This document shows positions 1 through 6,526 of a stretch of DNA of 8,574 nucleotides, piece after piece (position 1 is the stretch's first letter; each line of letters starts with the position of its first letter). The notes below the pieces were generated by a model that had not been told where the DNA came from, did no database searches, and saw only the letters and a program-made list of their open reading frames with translations. The position numbers and the translations under genes were made by a program. The DNA is from Thermomicrobiales bacterium. Its GTDB lineage: Bacteria > Chloroflexota > Chloroflexia > Thermomicrobiales > UBA6265. The stretch is taken from assembly GCA_020847015.1 (NCBI GenBank), contig JADLCW010000127.1:1-8574 (forward strand), written 5' to 3'.

Positions 1-1
1 C

Positions 2-115
2 GACGATCCGCTGACCTGCGTGGCGCGTGGCACCGGTCGCGTCGCCGAAGCCTTGCATCTGTACCAGCGCGCCCTCGCCTCCGGGTCCGAACTGCGGCGG
101 CAAATCAGCGCCTGA
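2..115 (+). CDS. mreB: Rod shape-determining protein MreB, C-terminal fragment (5' end outside window)
   Basis: Only the last 37 codons and a TGA stop are present, in the frame that starts at base 2. The readable peptide begins DDPLTCVARGTGRVAEAL, which matches the conserved end of MreB (family pattern roughly D/E-P-L-x-x-V-x-R-G-T-G). In MreB this segment belongs to the last subdomain of the actin-like fold. MreB is a cytoplasmic ATP-dependent actin homologue that forms membrane-bound filaments and orients the elongasome in rod-shaped cells. After the GTG motif there is a tail of about 21 residues, ordinary for the family. The next gene is mreC on the same strand, 102 nt downstream, and this classical neighbour strongly supports the call. 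The assignment rests on a short peptide plus context, and nothing can be said about the nucleotide-binding motifs. Confidence 0.9.
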   Translation, partial: DDPLTCVARGTGRVAEALHLYQRALASGSELRRQISA

Positions 116-217
116 CCTGGGCGCCGCGGAGGTTACCCAGCCCCTGCATGCTATCCTTCGCAACCCGAGCGGCCTCACGCACGTCGTCGCCTCCGCCGCT
201 ACGATCGAGGGAACTGC

Positions 218-1033
218 GTGACCACGTTGAGCACCCGACAGACGATCGCCTTGGTCGTGCTCTTCGTGCTGACGAGCCTCACCTTCATTCAGCTCGACAA
301 TCGCAGCGTGCTGGATCCGCTCAAGAACGGGTTGCAGGCGGTGCTTAGTCCGGCGGTCGGGTTCACCGGTGGGATTTCCCGTCGCGGCATCGTCGATTCG
401 CCATTGGACCGAGAATTGGCGTCGGTGAAAGCCGAGCGCGATCAGCTCGCCGCCGAAAACGCCAATCTGAAGGCCGCCGTGCGAGAAGTCGAACAGTTGC
501 GTCTCCAGGCCAAACTGCAAGCGGAGCGCCCGACCTGGAAGATGCTGCAAGCTCGCGTGCAAGCCCCCGATCCCACCAACCTGCAGAAATTCCTGACGAT
601 CGACAAGGGCAGTCGGGACGGGGTCAAGGAAGGCATGGCCGTCGTCGCCCAGGGTCCCAACTATATCGGTCAGGTGACCGAAGTCTGGGAGCGATCGGCC
701 CGCGTCATGCTCGTCATCGATGTGACCCAGCGCGTCGGCGCCCAACTTGACGGCGGCAGCGACGGCGTCGTGTTCGGCATGTGGCAGCAAGGCGGTCGAC
801 TGGAACTGCGCTACCTCGACCGGGACGCTCGTCCGGAACCGGGCGAACTGGTGTTGACCACCGACAGCGCCGCCCTGCGCACGGCGCGGGTGCCCGGCGG
901 TCTCATCGTCGGCCGCGTGGGCGAGTTCGAATCTACCGACGACCAGCCCGGGTCCAGTCAGGCGCCCGTTATCCCGCTGGTCGCCTTTGAAAAATTGCAG
1001 GTCGTCACCGTGGTGTTGACCGATGGCGCCTGA
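218..1033 (+). CDS. mreC: Rod shape-determining protein MreC
   Basis: MreC is a bitopic protein whose extracytoplasmic domain scaffolds the elongasome (MreB, RodA, PBP2). The 271 residues fit the family. A short cytoplasmic N-terminus is followed by one membrane segment (about residues 9-25, IALVVLFVLTSLTFIQL). A coiled-coil region rich in Glu/Leu/Gln/Lys runs from about 64 to 103. The two-lobed beta domain follows, with recognisable blocks at 129-143 (DKGSRDGVKEGMAVV), 151-168 (GQVTEVWERSARVMLVID), 226-235 (PGGLIVGRVG) and 253-267. The start is GTG, preceded by GAGGGAA at 207-213, a good ribosome site about 4-5 nt away. The gene follows mreB, and its last 11 nt overlap murT, so the two are probably translationally coupled. 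No mreD follows, which departs from the common mreBCD order. The block around 213-226, usually Gly-rich in MreC, reads LTTDSAALRTARVP and is less typical. Identification is firm. Confidence 0.95.
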   Translation: MTTLSTRQTIALVVLFVLTSLTFIQLDNRSVLDPLKNGLQAVLSPAVGFTGGISRRGIVDSPLDRELASVKAERDQLAAENANLKAAVREVEQLRLQAKLQAERPTWKMLQARVQAPDPTNLQKFLTIDKGSRDGVKEGMAVVAQGPNYIGQVTEVWERSARVMLVIDVTQRVGAQLDGGSDGVVFGMWQQGGRLELRYLDRDARPEPGELVLTTDSAALRTARVPGGLIVGRVGEFESTDDQPGSSQAPVIPLVAFEKLQVVTVVLTDGA

Positions 1034-2456
1034 CACGCCGAACCGCCCCGATCCCCGACTTACGGCGGCGCTCATTGCCGCCAAGGCGGCCGGACTCGTC
1101 ATTCGCCGCATGGGTCGTGGCGGCGGCACTGCCGCACCCGGTCTGATCGCCGACCGCATCGACCCCGGGTTGTTGGCCAAGATTTGCGATCGTTTGCCGT
1201 CCGGCGTGCTCGTGGTCGCTGGCACCAACGGTAAAACAACCACGTCGCGCATGATTGCCGACATCCTTGAGGCAGACGGTCATCGGGTCGCCCACAACCG
1301 CACCGGCTCCAATCTCGTGCGCGGGGTCGCCAGCGCGCTGGCCGGACGATCGAGCCTCTCAGGCGATCCCCGCGCCGATGTCGGCGTCATCGAGAGCGAC
1401 GAGGCCGCGCTGCCGGCCATCCTGCGGCTGACGCATCCCCGGGTGCTGGCGCTGAACAATCTGTTCCGCGACCAGCTCGATCGCTATGGTGAACTCAACG
1501 CGATCGCGGTTTCATGGCGCGCCGCCTTCGAGCGACTGGGACCGGAGACGACGATCGTCGCCAACGGCGACGACCCGACGCTCGCCGCCATCACCGAAGG
1601 GCTGGTCGCTCGGCGCGTGTTGTTCGGGCTGGATGACCCCGCCTCTCGCCATCGGCTGACCGCCCTCCCGCATGCCGCCGATGCGGCGACCTGCCGCCGC
1701 TGCGGCGCCGATCTCGCCTACGACGCCCTCTATAGCGCCCACCTCGGCGACTGGCGCTGCGCCGGCTGTGCCGCGGCCCGGCCGCTGCTGGATGTGGCCG
1801 GCCGGGATATCGTGCTGGATGGGGTGGATGCGCTCCAGACTGTCGTCGATTGGCCGGGAGCAGGCGAACCCTTGCCGATATCGGTCGCGATTCCGGGAAT
1901 GTACAACGTCTACAACACAGTTTGCGCCGTCGCCGCCGCAACGTGCATGGGGGCATCGCGAGCCGCTATCGCCGATGCGCTGGCGTCCTTCCGCAGCGCC
2001 TTCGGTCGCATCGAGCGAGTGCGCTACCGCGACCGCAATCTTGTCATGGCGCTGGTGAAAAACCCGGTCGGCTTTAATGAGACGCTGCGGATGTTGATCA
2101 CCGCCTCCGGTCGGCTGGAAACACCCACCCTGATCGCCATAAACGACCTCCACGCCGATGGCCGCGATATTTCCTGGCTTTGGGATGTCGATTTCGAACA
2201 ACTCGCCGATGGCGCCACGCCACTGTACACGGCCGGGTTGCGCGGGGCGGACATGGCCAACCGGCTCAAGTACGCGGGCGTCGCGGCGGACCGTCTGCAT
2301 CCGCTCACCAATGATCTCGCCGTCGCACTGGATGAGTTCGTGGAGCGCACGCCTGTCGGGGAAACGGCCTACGTGCTGCCGTCCTATACGGCAATGCTCG
2401 CGCTGCGCAAGGTGTTGTCCGACCGGGGCGCGGTAGAAACCTTCTGGCGGCAATGA
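1023..2456 (+). CDS. murT: Lipid II isoglutaminyl synthase, Mur-ligase-like subunit MurT
   Basis: With GatD, MurT amidates the alpha-carboxyl of D-Glu in the lipid II stem peptide, using ATP and glutamine-derived ammonia at the cytoplasmic face of the membrane. The 477 residues are full length. An N-terminal lead (1-60, with RGGGTAAPG at 32-40) precedes the Mur-ligase central domain with P-loop GTNGKTT at 67-73. Other ligase blocks are HNRTGSNL (91-98) and LNNLFRDQLDRYGEL (144-158). A Cys4 zinc ribbon is inserted at C224, C227, C246 and C249, a MurT hallmark absent from MurC-F. The C-terminal DUF1727 domain shows NPVGFNETL at 347-355 and DGRDISWLWDVDFE at 379-392. Family structures place the acidic residue assisting the GatD triad in this domain; I do not assign it to one position here. 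The start lies inside the end of mreC, and the stop overlaps gatD as ATGA. No clear Shine-Dalgarno is seen, consistent with coupling to mreC. Confidence 0.95.
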   Translation: MAPDTPNRPDPRLTAALIAAKAAGLVIRRMGRGGGTAAPGLIADRIDPGLLAKICDRLPSGVLVVAGTNGKTTTSRMIADILEADGHRVAHNRTGSNLVRGVASALAGRSSLSGDPRADVGVIESDEAALPAILRLTHPRVLALNNLFRDQLDRYGELNAIAVSWRAAFERLGPETTIVANGDDPTLAAITEGLVARRVLFGLDDPASRHRLTALPHAADAATCRRCGADLAYDALYSAHLGDWRCAGCAAARPLLDVAGRDIVLDGVDALQTVVDWPGAGEPLPISVAIPGMYNVYNTVCAVAAATCMGASRAAIADALASFRSAFGRIERVRYRDRNLVMALVKNPVGFNETLRMLITASGRLETPTLIAINDLHADGRDISWLWDVDFEQLADGATPLYTAGLRGADMANRLKYAGVAADRLHPLTNDLAVALDEFVERTPVGETAYVLPSYTAMLALRKVLSDRGAVETFWRQ

Positions 2457-3196
2457 GCGGCACGGGGCGGGCGATGGATCTACGCATCGGCTGGCTGTAC
2501 GGCGGCAAGATGAATATCTACGGCGACCGCGGCAATGTGCTGGCGCTCATGCGCCGCGCGGCATGGCGCCGCATCGCCGCTGAAACGGTCGACATCGGAC
2601 TTGGGGACCCGATTCCGGACGGAATCGATGCGTTCTTCTTCGGCGGCGGACAGGATCGGGAGCAGATCGCCGTCGCCCGTGATTTGGTGGGGGCCAAAGG
2701 CGCGGCAATTCGGACGGCGGTTGAAGGTGGAGCGGCCATGCTCGCCGTCTGCGGCGGTTACCAGTTGCTCGGCCATGAGTACCGCCCCCACGGCGCCGCG
2801 CCGCTGCCGGGCATCGGGTTATTCGATCTCGTCACCGAAGCGGGGCCGGAGCGCTTCATCGGCAACATCGTCGTCGAAACCGAATTCGGCGATCTGGTCG
2901 GGTTTGAAAACCATAGCGGGCTCACGCACCTCGGTTCCGGAGCGCGACCGCTCGGTCGAGTGCGGGTTGGTCGCGGCAACAATGGCCGCGACGGCTTCGA
3001 AGGAGCCATCTACCGAAACGCCGTTGGCTGTTATCTGCACGGCGCGCTGCTGCCGAAGAATCCCGTTCTTGCCGACTGGTTGTTGCAGGCCGCGCTGCGC
3101 CGCCGCCATGGCGATGTCGAACTAGCTCCGCTCGACGATGCTCTGGAGCGGACGGCGCACGCCGAAGCCGGCAAGCGGGCGCTCCGCGCTCGGTAG
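2453..3196 (+). CDS. gatD: Lipid II isoglutaminyl synthase, glutamine amidotransferase subunit GatD
   Basis: GatD hydrolyses glutamine and passes ammonia to MurT for D-Glu amidation of lipid II. It is a class I (triad) amidotransferase related to CobB/CobQ. The 247 residues contain the nucleophile loop AVCGGYQLLG with Cys100, GFENHSG at 150-156 and YLHGALLPKNP at 194-204 with catalytic His196. The third acidic residue is thought to come from MurT, so an absent local Glu is expected. The N-terminal signature LRIGWLYGGKMNIYGDRGN at 10-28 and FFFGGGQDRE at 61-70 are typical. The listed ATG overlaps the murT stop (ATGA). An in-frame ATG at 2474 follows GGGGCGG and gives MDLRIGWLY, closer to the usual family start, so the true protein may be 240 aa. 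The stop codon lies in the loop of a hairpin that closes the block. Stoichiometric co-expression with MurT is likely from the overlap. Confidence 0.95.
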   Translation: MSGTGRAMDLRIGWLYGGKMNIYGDRGNVLALMRRAAWRRIAAETVDIGLGDPIPDGIDAFFFGGGQDREQIAVARDLVGAKGAAIRTAVEGGAAMLAVCGGYQLLGHEYRPHGAAPLPGIGLFDLVTEAGPERFIGNIVVETEFGDLVGFENHSGLTHLGSGARPLGRVRVGRGNNGRDGFEGAIYRNAVGCYLHGALLPKNPVLADWLLQAALRRRHGDVELAPLDDALERTAHAEAGKRALRAR

Positions 3197-3207
3197 TCGC
3201 CCGCTTG
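3172..3207. terminator. Hairpin at the convergent gatD / DUF302 junction, possible bidirectional terminator
   Basis: Arms CAAGCGGGCG (3172-3181) and CGCCCGCTTG (3198-3207) are perfectly complementary over 10 bp, with a 16-nt loop that contains the gatD stop codon (3194-3196). The structure sits between two convergent genes, where a terminator working in both directions would be expected. Neither side has a clean run of T residues, so it does not meet the usual intrinsic-terminator pattern. It may instead be a transcript-end stabilising stem. The dyad is directly visible, but its role is inferred. Confidence 0.35.
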
Positions 3208-3234
3208 GCCGGTTCAGTTGCTACGATTTAGCCG

Positions 3235-3654
3235 TCATTCCTCGGCGTTGAGCGCGGCAATCGCGCGGCGCAGCTTCTCTTCGGCCTCAGCCGCCACCGC
3301 CACCAGCTCCACCGATGGCGGCGCCACGCCCAACATCGCCCGCGGGTCCACCGCCGAGACGACGGTGCGCGACCCATGCTGGTGGACGATCACATTGCAC
3401 GGCAGCAGCAACCCGATCTCATGGTCGGCGCGCAGCGCGCGCAGCGCCAGGTTGGGGTTGCAGGCTCCAAGGATCACGTACGGCTCGAATTCGACATCGA
3501 GCTTTTCGCGCAGCGTCTCCCGCACATCGATGGTGGTCAGGACGCCGAACCCTTCGTTCTTGAGCGCCGCTTTCGTCCGCTCGATCGCCTCATCCAGCGG
3601 AACATCCATTTCGGTGCCGAACCCGTAGCGCGCATCGACCCATGCATTCGCCAT
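3235..3654 (-). CDS. DUF302 domain protein, last gene of the sulfur operon
   Basis: This is a 139-residue soluble protein of the DUF302 family, whose biochemical role is not established. Family blocks are YVILGACNPNLALRAL (59-74) and IGLLLPCNVIVH (80-91). They carry the protein's only two cysteines, C65 and C86, each in a conserved Cys-Asn pair. No signal peptide or membrane segment is seen, so it is probably cytoplasmic. The chosen ATG at 3654 has AAGGGAGA (3664-3671 on this strand) 9 nt upstream. An in-frame ATG at 3663 would directly abut that ribosome site and is less likely, although it would give 142 aa. It lies 26 nt after the TauE/SafE stop and is therefore probably co-transcribed. 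DUF302 genes are often found near sulfur-oxidation genes, and the context points to a thiol- or sulfane-sulfur-related role. That is inference only. Confidence 0.88.
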   Translation of the reverse strand: MANAWVDARYGFGTEMDVPLDEAIERTKAALKNEGFGVLTTIDVRETLREKLDVEFEPYVILGACNPNLALRALRADHEIGLLLPCNVIVHQHGSRTVVSAVDPRAMLGVAPPSVELVAVAAEAEEKLRRAIAALNAEE

Positions 3655-3680
3655 CGCTCTCATTCTCCCTTGACGATCTG

Positions 3681-4436
3681 CTACGCGAATCCCGCGCCGT
3701 TGCGCAGGATCAGAAAAACGCCCACTGCGGCGACCAGCGCCGCGAACCCACGAGACAATTTGGCCTCGTTGACCCGCCCCGCAAGTCGCCCGCCCAGATT
3801 GCCGCCGACCGCGCCGCCGATCAGGAACAACCCGGCGACGGCGACATCGAACCCGCCGGTTCCGAGGTGGGCAACGATGCCCGCCCCGGAATTGATGGCG
3901 ATCACGACCAGCGACGTGCCAACCGCCATGCGCATCGGCAGCCCGACTGCCAGCACCAGCGCCGGCACGATCAGGAACCCGCCGCCGACGCCGAAGAATC
4001 CAGTCATCACGCCGACCGCCAATCCGGCGAGCGGCACGATCCAGGTTTTGCGCGGCTCCGCCGGGTCCACCTTGGGCCGGTGGCCGAACGCCATTCGCGC
4101 CGCGACCACCACCATCAGGATGCCGAACAACAGCAGGATCATCTGACCGTCGACGCGCTGGTTGAGCCAGGTTCCGGCGAACGCGCCGGCGATTCCCGAA
4201 CCACCGAACAACAACGCGGTGGGGACGCGCACGCGCCCCTCCATCGCGTGGGGCACGGCTCCGAACAACGCCGTGGCGCCAACGATGATGAGCGAGGTGG
4301 CGGTGGCTTCATGCACGCCCAGTCCGATCACGTAGACCAGTATCGGCACCGTCAAAATCGAGCCGCCTCCGCCGACCATCCCGAGCAGCAGGCCGATCAG
4401 CACGCCGAAGAAAATCGCTGCCGCGATCGTCGCCAT
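3681..4436 (-). CDS. Sulfite exporter TauE/SafE family membrane protein
   Basis: This is a 251-residue polytopic inner-membrane protein, almost entirely hydrophobic, with about seven to eight predicted membrane segments. It shows the internal duplication of the TauE/SafE (former DUF81) family. The first repeat runs from GMVGGGGSILTVP (19-31) to about 61. The second runs from GFFGVGGGFLIVP (146-158) to about 188. Each repeat ends in a polar-flanked T-S-L-(I/V)-(I/V) helix (TATSLIIVGA at 45-54, VGTSLVVIAI at 172-181). A charged loop at about 118-131 separates the halves. The family exports sulfite, sulfoacetate or related organosulfur anions. Here, downstream of a persulfide dioxygenase-like gene, sulfite or thiosulfate export is the natural inference. 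The start lies 6 nt after the rhodanese stop, so the genes are tightly linked. Substrate cannot be read from sequence; the family assignment is firm. Confidence 0.92.
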   Translation of the reverse strand: MATIAAAIFFGVLIGLLLGMVGGGGSILTVPILVYVIGLGVHEATATSLIIVGATALFGAVPHAMEGRVRVPTALLFGGSGIAGAFAGTWLNQRVDGQMILLLFGILMVVVAARMAFGHRPKVDPAEPRKTWIVPLAGLAVGVMTGFFGVGGGFLIVPALVLAVGLPMRMAVGTSLVVIAINSGAGIVAHLGTGGFDVAVAGLFLIGGAVGGNLGGRLAGRVNEAKLSRGFAALVAAVGVFLILRNGAGFA

Positions 4437-4442
4437 CGCGCG

Positions 4443-4787
4443 CTACCGCTCGACTGGCAAACCGGCCTGCACCCAGTCCAGCATGCCGCCAGCCACGCTC
4501 ACCGCGCGGCGATACCCCATCGCGCGTAAATATTCGGCTGCCAACAGGCTGCGTCGCCCGCTGCGGCAGACGATCGCGATCGACTGTCGCGGGTCCAGTT
4601 CGCTGCGTCGCGCCTCCAGTTCACTGAGCGGGATCAATGTCGCGCCGGCGATATGTCCCTCGTCCCATTCCTCGCGTTCACGCACGTCGACCAACTGCGT
4701 CCCATTCCCCCGCCAGCTGCTGACATACTCAGAAACAGTGATCTCCAGCGTCTGGTCGGTCATCCTTGCGTTCGCCCCCGCCGCCAT
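4443..4787 (-). CDS. Single-domain rhodanese-like sulfurtransferase
   Basis: A single rhodanese domain occupies nearly the whole protein (114 aa from the chosen start). Blocks are QLVDVREREEWDEGHIAGA (about 31-49), the active-site loop IVCRSGRRS with the persulfide-forming Cys74, and the end motif VAGGMLDWVQAGLPVER. It is the only cysteine from this start. The protein probably accepts or donates sulfane sulfur, such as glutathione/bacillithiol-type persulfides or thiosulfate, in the cytoplasm. The open frame extends upstream to 4949 but runs into the preceding cstB-like gene, so the long form is unlikely. Three starts are plausible: 4802 (ATGA overlap with the upstream stop), 4787 (GGAG then a 5-nt spacer, chosen) and 4763 (MTDQTLEITVSEY, nearest the domain). 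The next gene, TauE/SafE, begins 6 nt after this stop. The family call is secure and the exact start is not. Confidence 0.9.
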   Translation of the reverse strand: MAAGANARMTDQTLEITVSEYVSSWRGNGTQLVDVREREEWDEGHIAGATLIPLSELEARRSELDPRQSIAIVCRSGRRSLLAAEYLRAMGYRRAVSVAGGMLDWVQAGLPVER

Positions 4788-4798
4788 CTCGACTCCGC

Positions 4799-6208
4799 TC
4801 ATGCTGGAACCGGGTCGCCCGCGAGGCGCTCCAGCGGAAGCCCGGCCGCTACCCATGCATCCGTGCCACCCGGCACGTTCGCCACATTTTTCACGCCGCG
4901 CGCCTGGAGCAGGCTTGCCGCGACGACAGAACGGTAGCCGCTGCCGCAAATCGCGGCGAGCGCCCGCCCATCATCCGGCGGGATCGCGCCGCTCACAATA
5001 TCGGCGACCGGCAACTGCACCGCTCCCGGGATGGAGCCGCCCGCCCACTCGGATGGGTCTCGGACATCGAGCACCCGCACGGCATCGTCGCGGTCCGCCA
5101 TTCGCTGGGCAAGTTCGGCCACCGGCATGGTCGCCATAGTTTCGACCGGCAGGCCAGCTTCGAGCCACGCCGCCATGCCGCCGTCGAGCCAACCGGCGAC
5201 GCGATCTATGCCGATGCGGCGAAGCTCGGTGCGCGCTTCGTCGACGAGCTCCGACGAATCGAGCACCAGGATGACGTCGCGATCGTAGGGAGTCAGCCAA
5301 CCGGCCCAGATAGCGAAACTGGGGCCAAGTTCAACCGCGATCGCGCCCGGGACATGCGCGGCAGAAAATGCGTCGGCCGAACGCGTGTCGATGACCAACG
5401 CGCCATCTCGTTGACGTCGCACCAGGTCGCGCGGGGTCATTGGCTCGCCACCTGGAAGAGCAGCCCAGAGATCCGGACCGACCTTGTTGACGCGCTTCAT
5501 GGTCGGGTAATAGGCCGGCGGCTTTGGCATGCCGTCCATCACCACCCGGATAAATGCTGCCTTGTTCGGCTGATTGAACGCATAGTTGAACGATCGCTCG
5601 TGCCCGATGGTGGTCTGCGGCGCATCGCCAATTTTTTTGCCGCAAGGCGAACCTGCCGTGTGGCCAGGGTAGACGATAGCGGCGTCGGGCAGGGCGGCCA
5701 ACCGCTCGGTCACCGTTTCGTGAAGTTGTTCGATCAGGTGCTGCCGAGCGGCTTCGCCCAGCAGATCGGGGCGGCCTATCTCGCCCGCAAACAGCACATC
5801 GCCGCTGAACAGGGCTGCCGGTTCGGAGCCGACCGCGGGATCGATCAGCAGATAGGCGATGTGCTCCGGGGTATGACCGGGTGTCCAGAGGGCGCGCAGC
5901 GTCAACCCGCCGACGTAAATTTCGTCCCCGTCATCCAGCGGGACGTGGAGAAACTCGGTCTCCCCGAGTCGTCCGGCATACACGGGCGCCCCGGTGGCGG
6001 CAGCCAATTCACGTGCGCCGCTGACGAAGTCGGCGTGCACGTGCGTTTCCAGAATCGCCACGATGCGTGCGCCATGCTCCCTCGCCCACATCAGATAGGC
6101 GCCGATATCGCGCCGCGGATCGACAACAGCCGCCTCGCCGGACGTCTCATCCAGCACCAGGTACGCGACCTGGGCCAGCCCCGGGGTGAAAATGCGCTCA
6201 ACAATCAT
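4799..6208 (-). CDS. cstB: CstB-like persulfide dioxygenase / sulfurtransferase (metallo-beta-lactamase plus two rhodanese domains)
   Basis: This 469-residue protein has the domain order of staphylococcal CstB. The N-terminal ETHE1-type metallo-beta-lactamase domain (about 1-235) shows THVHAD (H56, H58, D60), TPGHT (H112), SGD (D137) and YPGHT (H183). H56, H112 and D137 fit the single Fe(II) site of persulfide dioxygenases. A first rhodanese domain (about 257-357) has VLDSSELVDE where the Cys loop should be, so it is catalytically dead. The second (about 359-465) has AAICGSGYRS with active Cys421. The only other cysteine is C189 (GSPCGKK), near the metal domain as in CstB. Expected chemistry is oxidation of thiol persulfides to sulfite, with rhodanese transfer giving thiosulfate. 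The ATG at 6208 has GGGAGA 9 nt upstream; an in-frame GTG at 6217 abuts it and is less likely. The stop is followed by the rhodanese gene with possible ATGA overlap. It lies 33 nt after the cstR-like gene. Confidence 0.9.
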   Translation of the reverse strand: MIVERIFTPGLAQVAYLVLDETSGEAAVVDPRRDIGAYLMWAREHGARIVAILETHVHADFVSGARELAAATGAPVYAGRLGETEFLHVPLDDGDEIYVGGLTLRALWTPGHTPEHIAYLLIDPAVGSEPAALFSGDVLFAGEIGRPDLLGEAARQHLIEQLHETVTERLAALPDAAIVYPGHTAGSPCGKKIGDAPQTTIGHERSFNYAFNQPNKAAFIRVVMDGMPKPPAYYPTMKRVNKVGPDLWAALPGGEPMTPRDLVRRQRDGALVIDTRSADAFSAAHVPGAIAVELGPSFAIWAGWLTPYDRDVILVLDSSELVDEARTELRRIGIDRVAGWLDGGMAAWLEAGLPVETMATMPVAELAQRMADRDDAVRVLDVRDPSEWAGGSIPGAVQLPVADIVSGAIPPDDGRALAAICGSGYRSVVAASLLQARGVKNVANVPGGTDAWVAAGLPLERLAGDPVPA

Positions 6209-6241
6209 GGTCTTCACTCTCCCGAGTCACGCTGTCAGGGT

Positions 6242-6526
6242 CTAGCGACCCGCCCGCACCAGCGCCCGTACGGCTTCCTCGACCGCCCGCTCCGGCGTTG
6301 AGAAGTCTTCGGGGTGGCGCATGCAATGCAGCGTGTAGGCCTCCAGCAATTCACCACTGACGGCGTTCACGGCAGCCTTGACGGAGGCGAGTTGGTTGAT
6401 GATGTCGAGGCAGTCGCGCCCCTCGTCGATCATCCGCTGAATGCCCTTCGCCTGACCTTCGATTTTGCGCAGCCGCCCCATTAGATCGGCGCGCTCGTCA
6501 GGACTGAGGTTGTGGATGCTTGGCAC
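6242..6526 (-). CDS. cstR: CsoR/FrmR-family repressor, CstR-like persulfide sensor
   Basis: This 94-residue all-helical regulator has the CsoR-family signature RLRKIEGQAKGIQRMIDEGRDC near residues 18-39. Its thiols are C39 and C68, spaced 29 residues, the same spacing as the two cysteines of CsoR and CstR. CsoR needs a His 25 residues after the first Cys for Cu(I). Here that place (64) is Tyr, so the copper triad is missing and persulfide sensing by a di- or trisulfide crosslink, as in CstR, fits better. H67 next to C68 is a caveat. The family forms tetramers that bind G-tract operators and release them when modified. Such a site lies in this gene's own promoter, suggesting autorepression. 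The GTG start follows AAGGA at a rather long 11 nt. An in-frame ATG at 6481 would truncate helix 1 and is disfavoured. The cstB-like gene follows after 33 nt. Confidence 0.88.
   Translation of the reverse strand: MPSIHNLSPDERADLMGRLRKIEGQAKGIQRMIDEGRDCLDIINQLASVKAAVNAVSGELLEAYTLHCMRHPEDFSTPERAVEEAVRALVRAGR

Noticed and set aside
117..140. CTGGG...CCCAG dyad after mreB as a possible terminator
   Set aside because: Only 5 bp with a 14-nt loop and no T-run; mreB and mreC are more likely co-transcribed.
149..157. TGCTATCCT as an extended -10 promoter for mreC
   Set aside because: The hexamer matches at only 4 of 6 and no -35 is visible at suitable spacing.
1512..2453. 313-codon minus-strand open frame opposite murT
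   Set aside because: Shadow of the murT reading frame; no motif, no ribosome site of note.
3642..4529. 295-codon plus-strand open frame opposite tauE/safE
   Set aside because: Hydrophilic Asp/His/Arg/Gln-rich peptide, the usual antisense image of a GC-rich membrane protein gene.
4766..6301. 511-codon plus-strand open frame opposite the cstB-like gene
   Set aside because: It lies antisense to a gene with full metallo-beta-lactamase and rhodanese motifs; composition is low-complexity His/Arg/Gly/Asp with no family motif, as expected for a shadow frame in GC-rich DNA.
6242..6526. Copper-responsive CsoR as the regulator's identity
   Set aside because: The copper-ligand His position is Tyr and no copper transporter or chaperone gene is nearby; the neighbours are sulfur enzymes.
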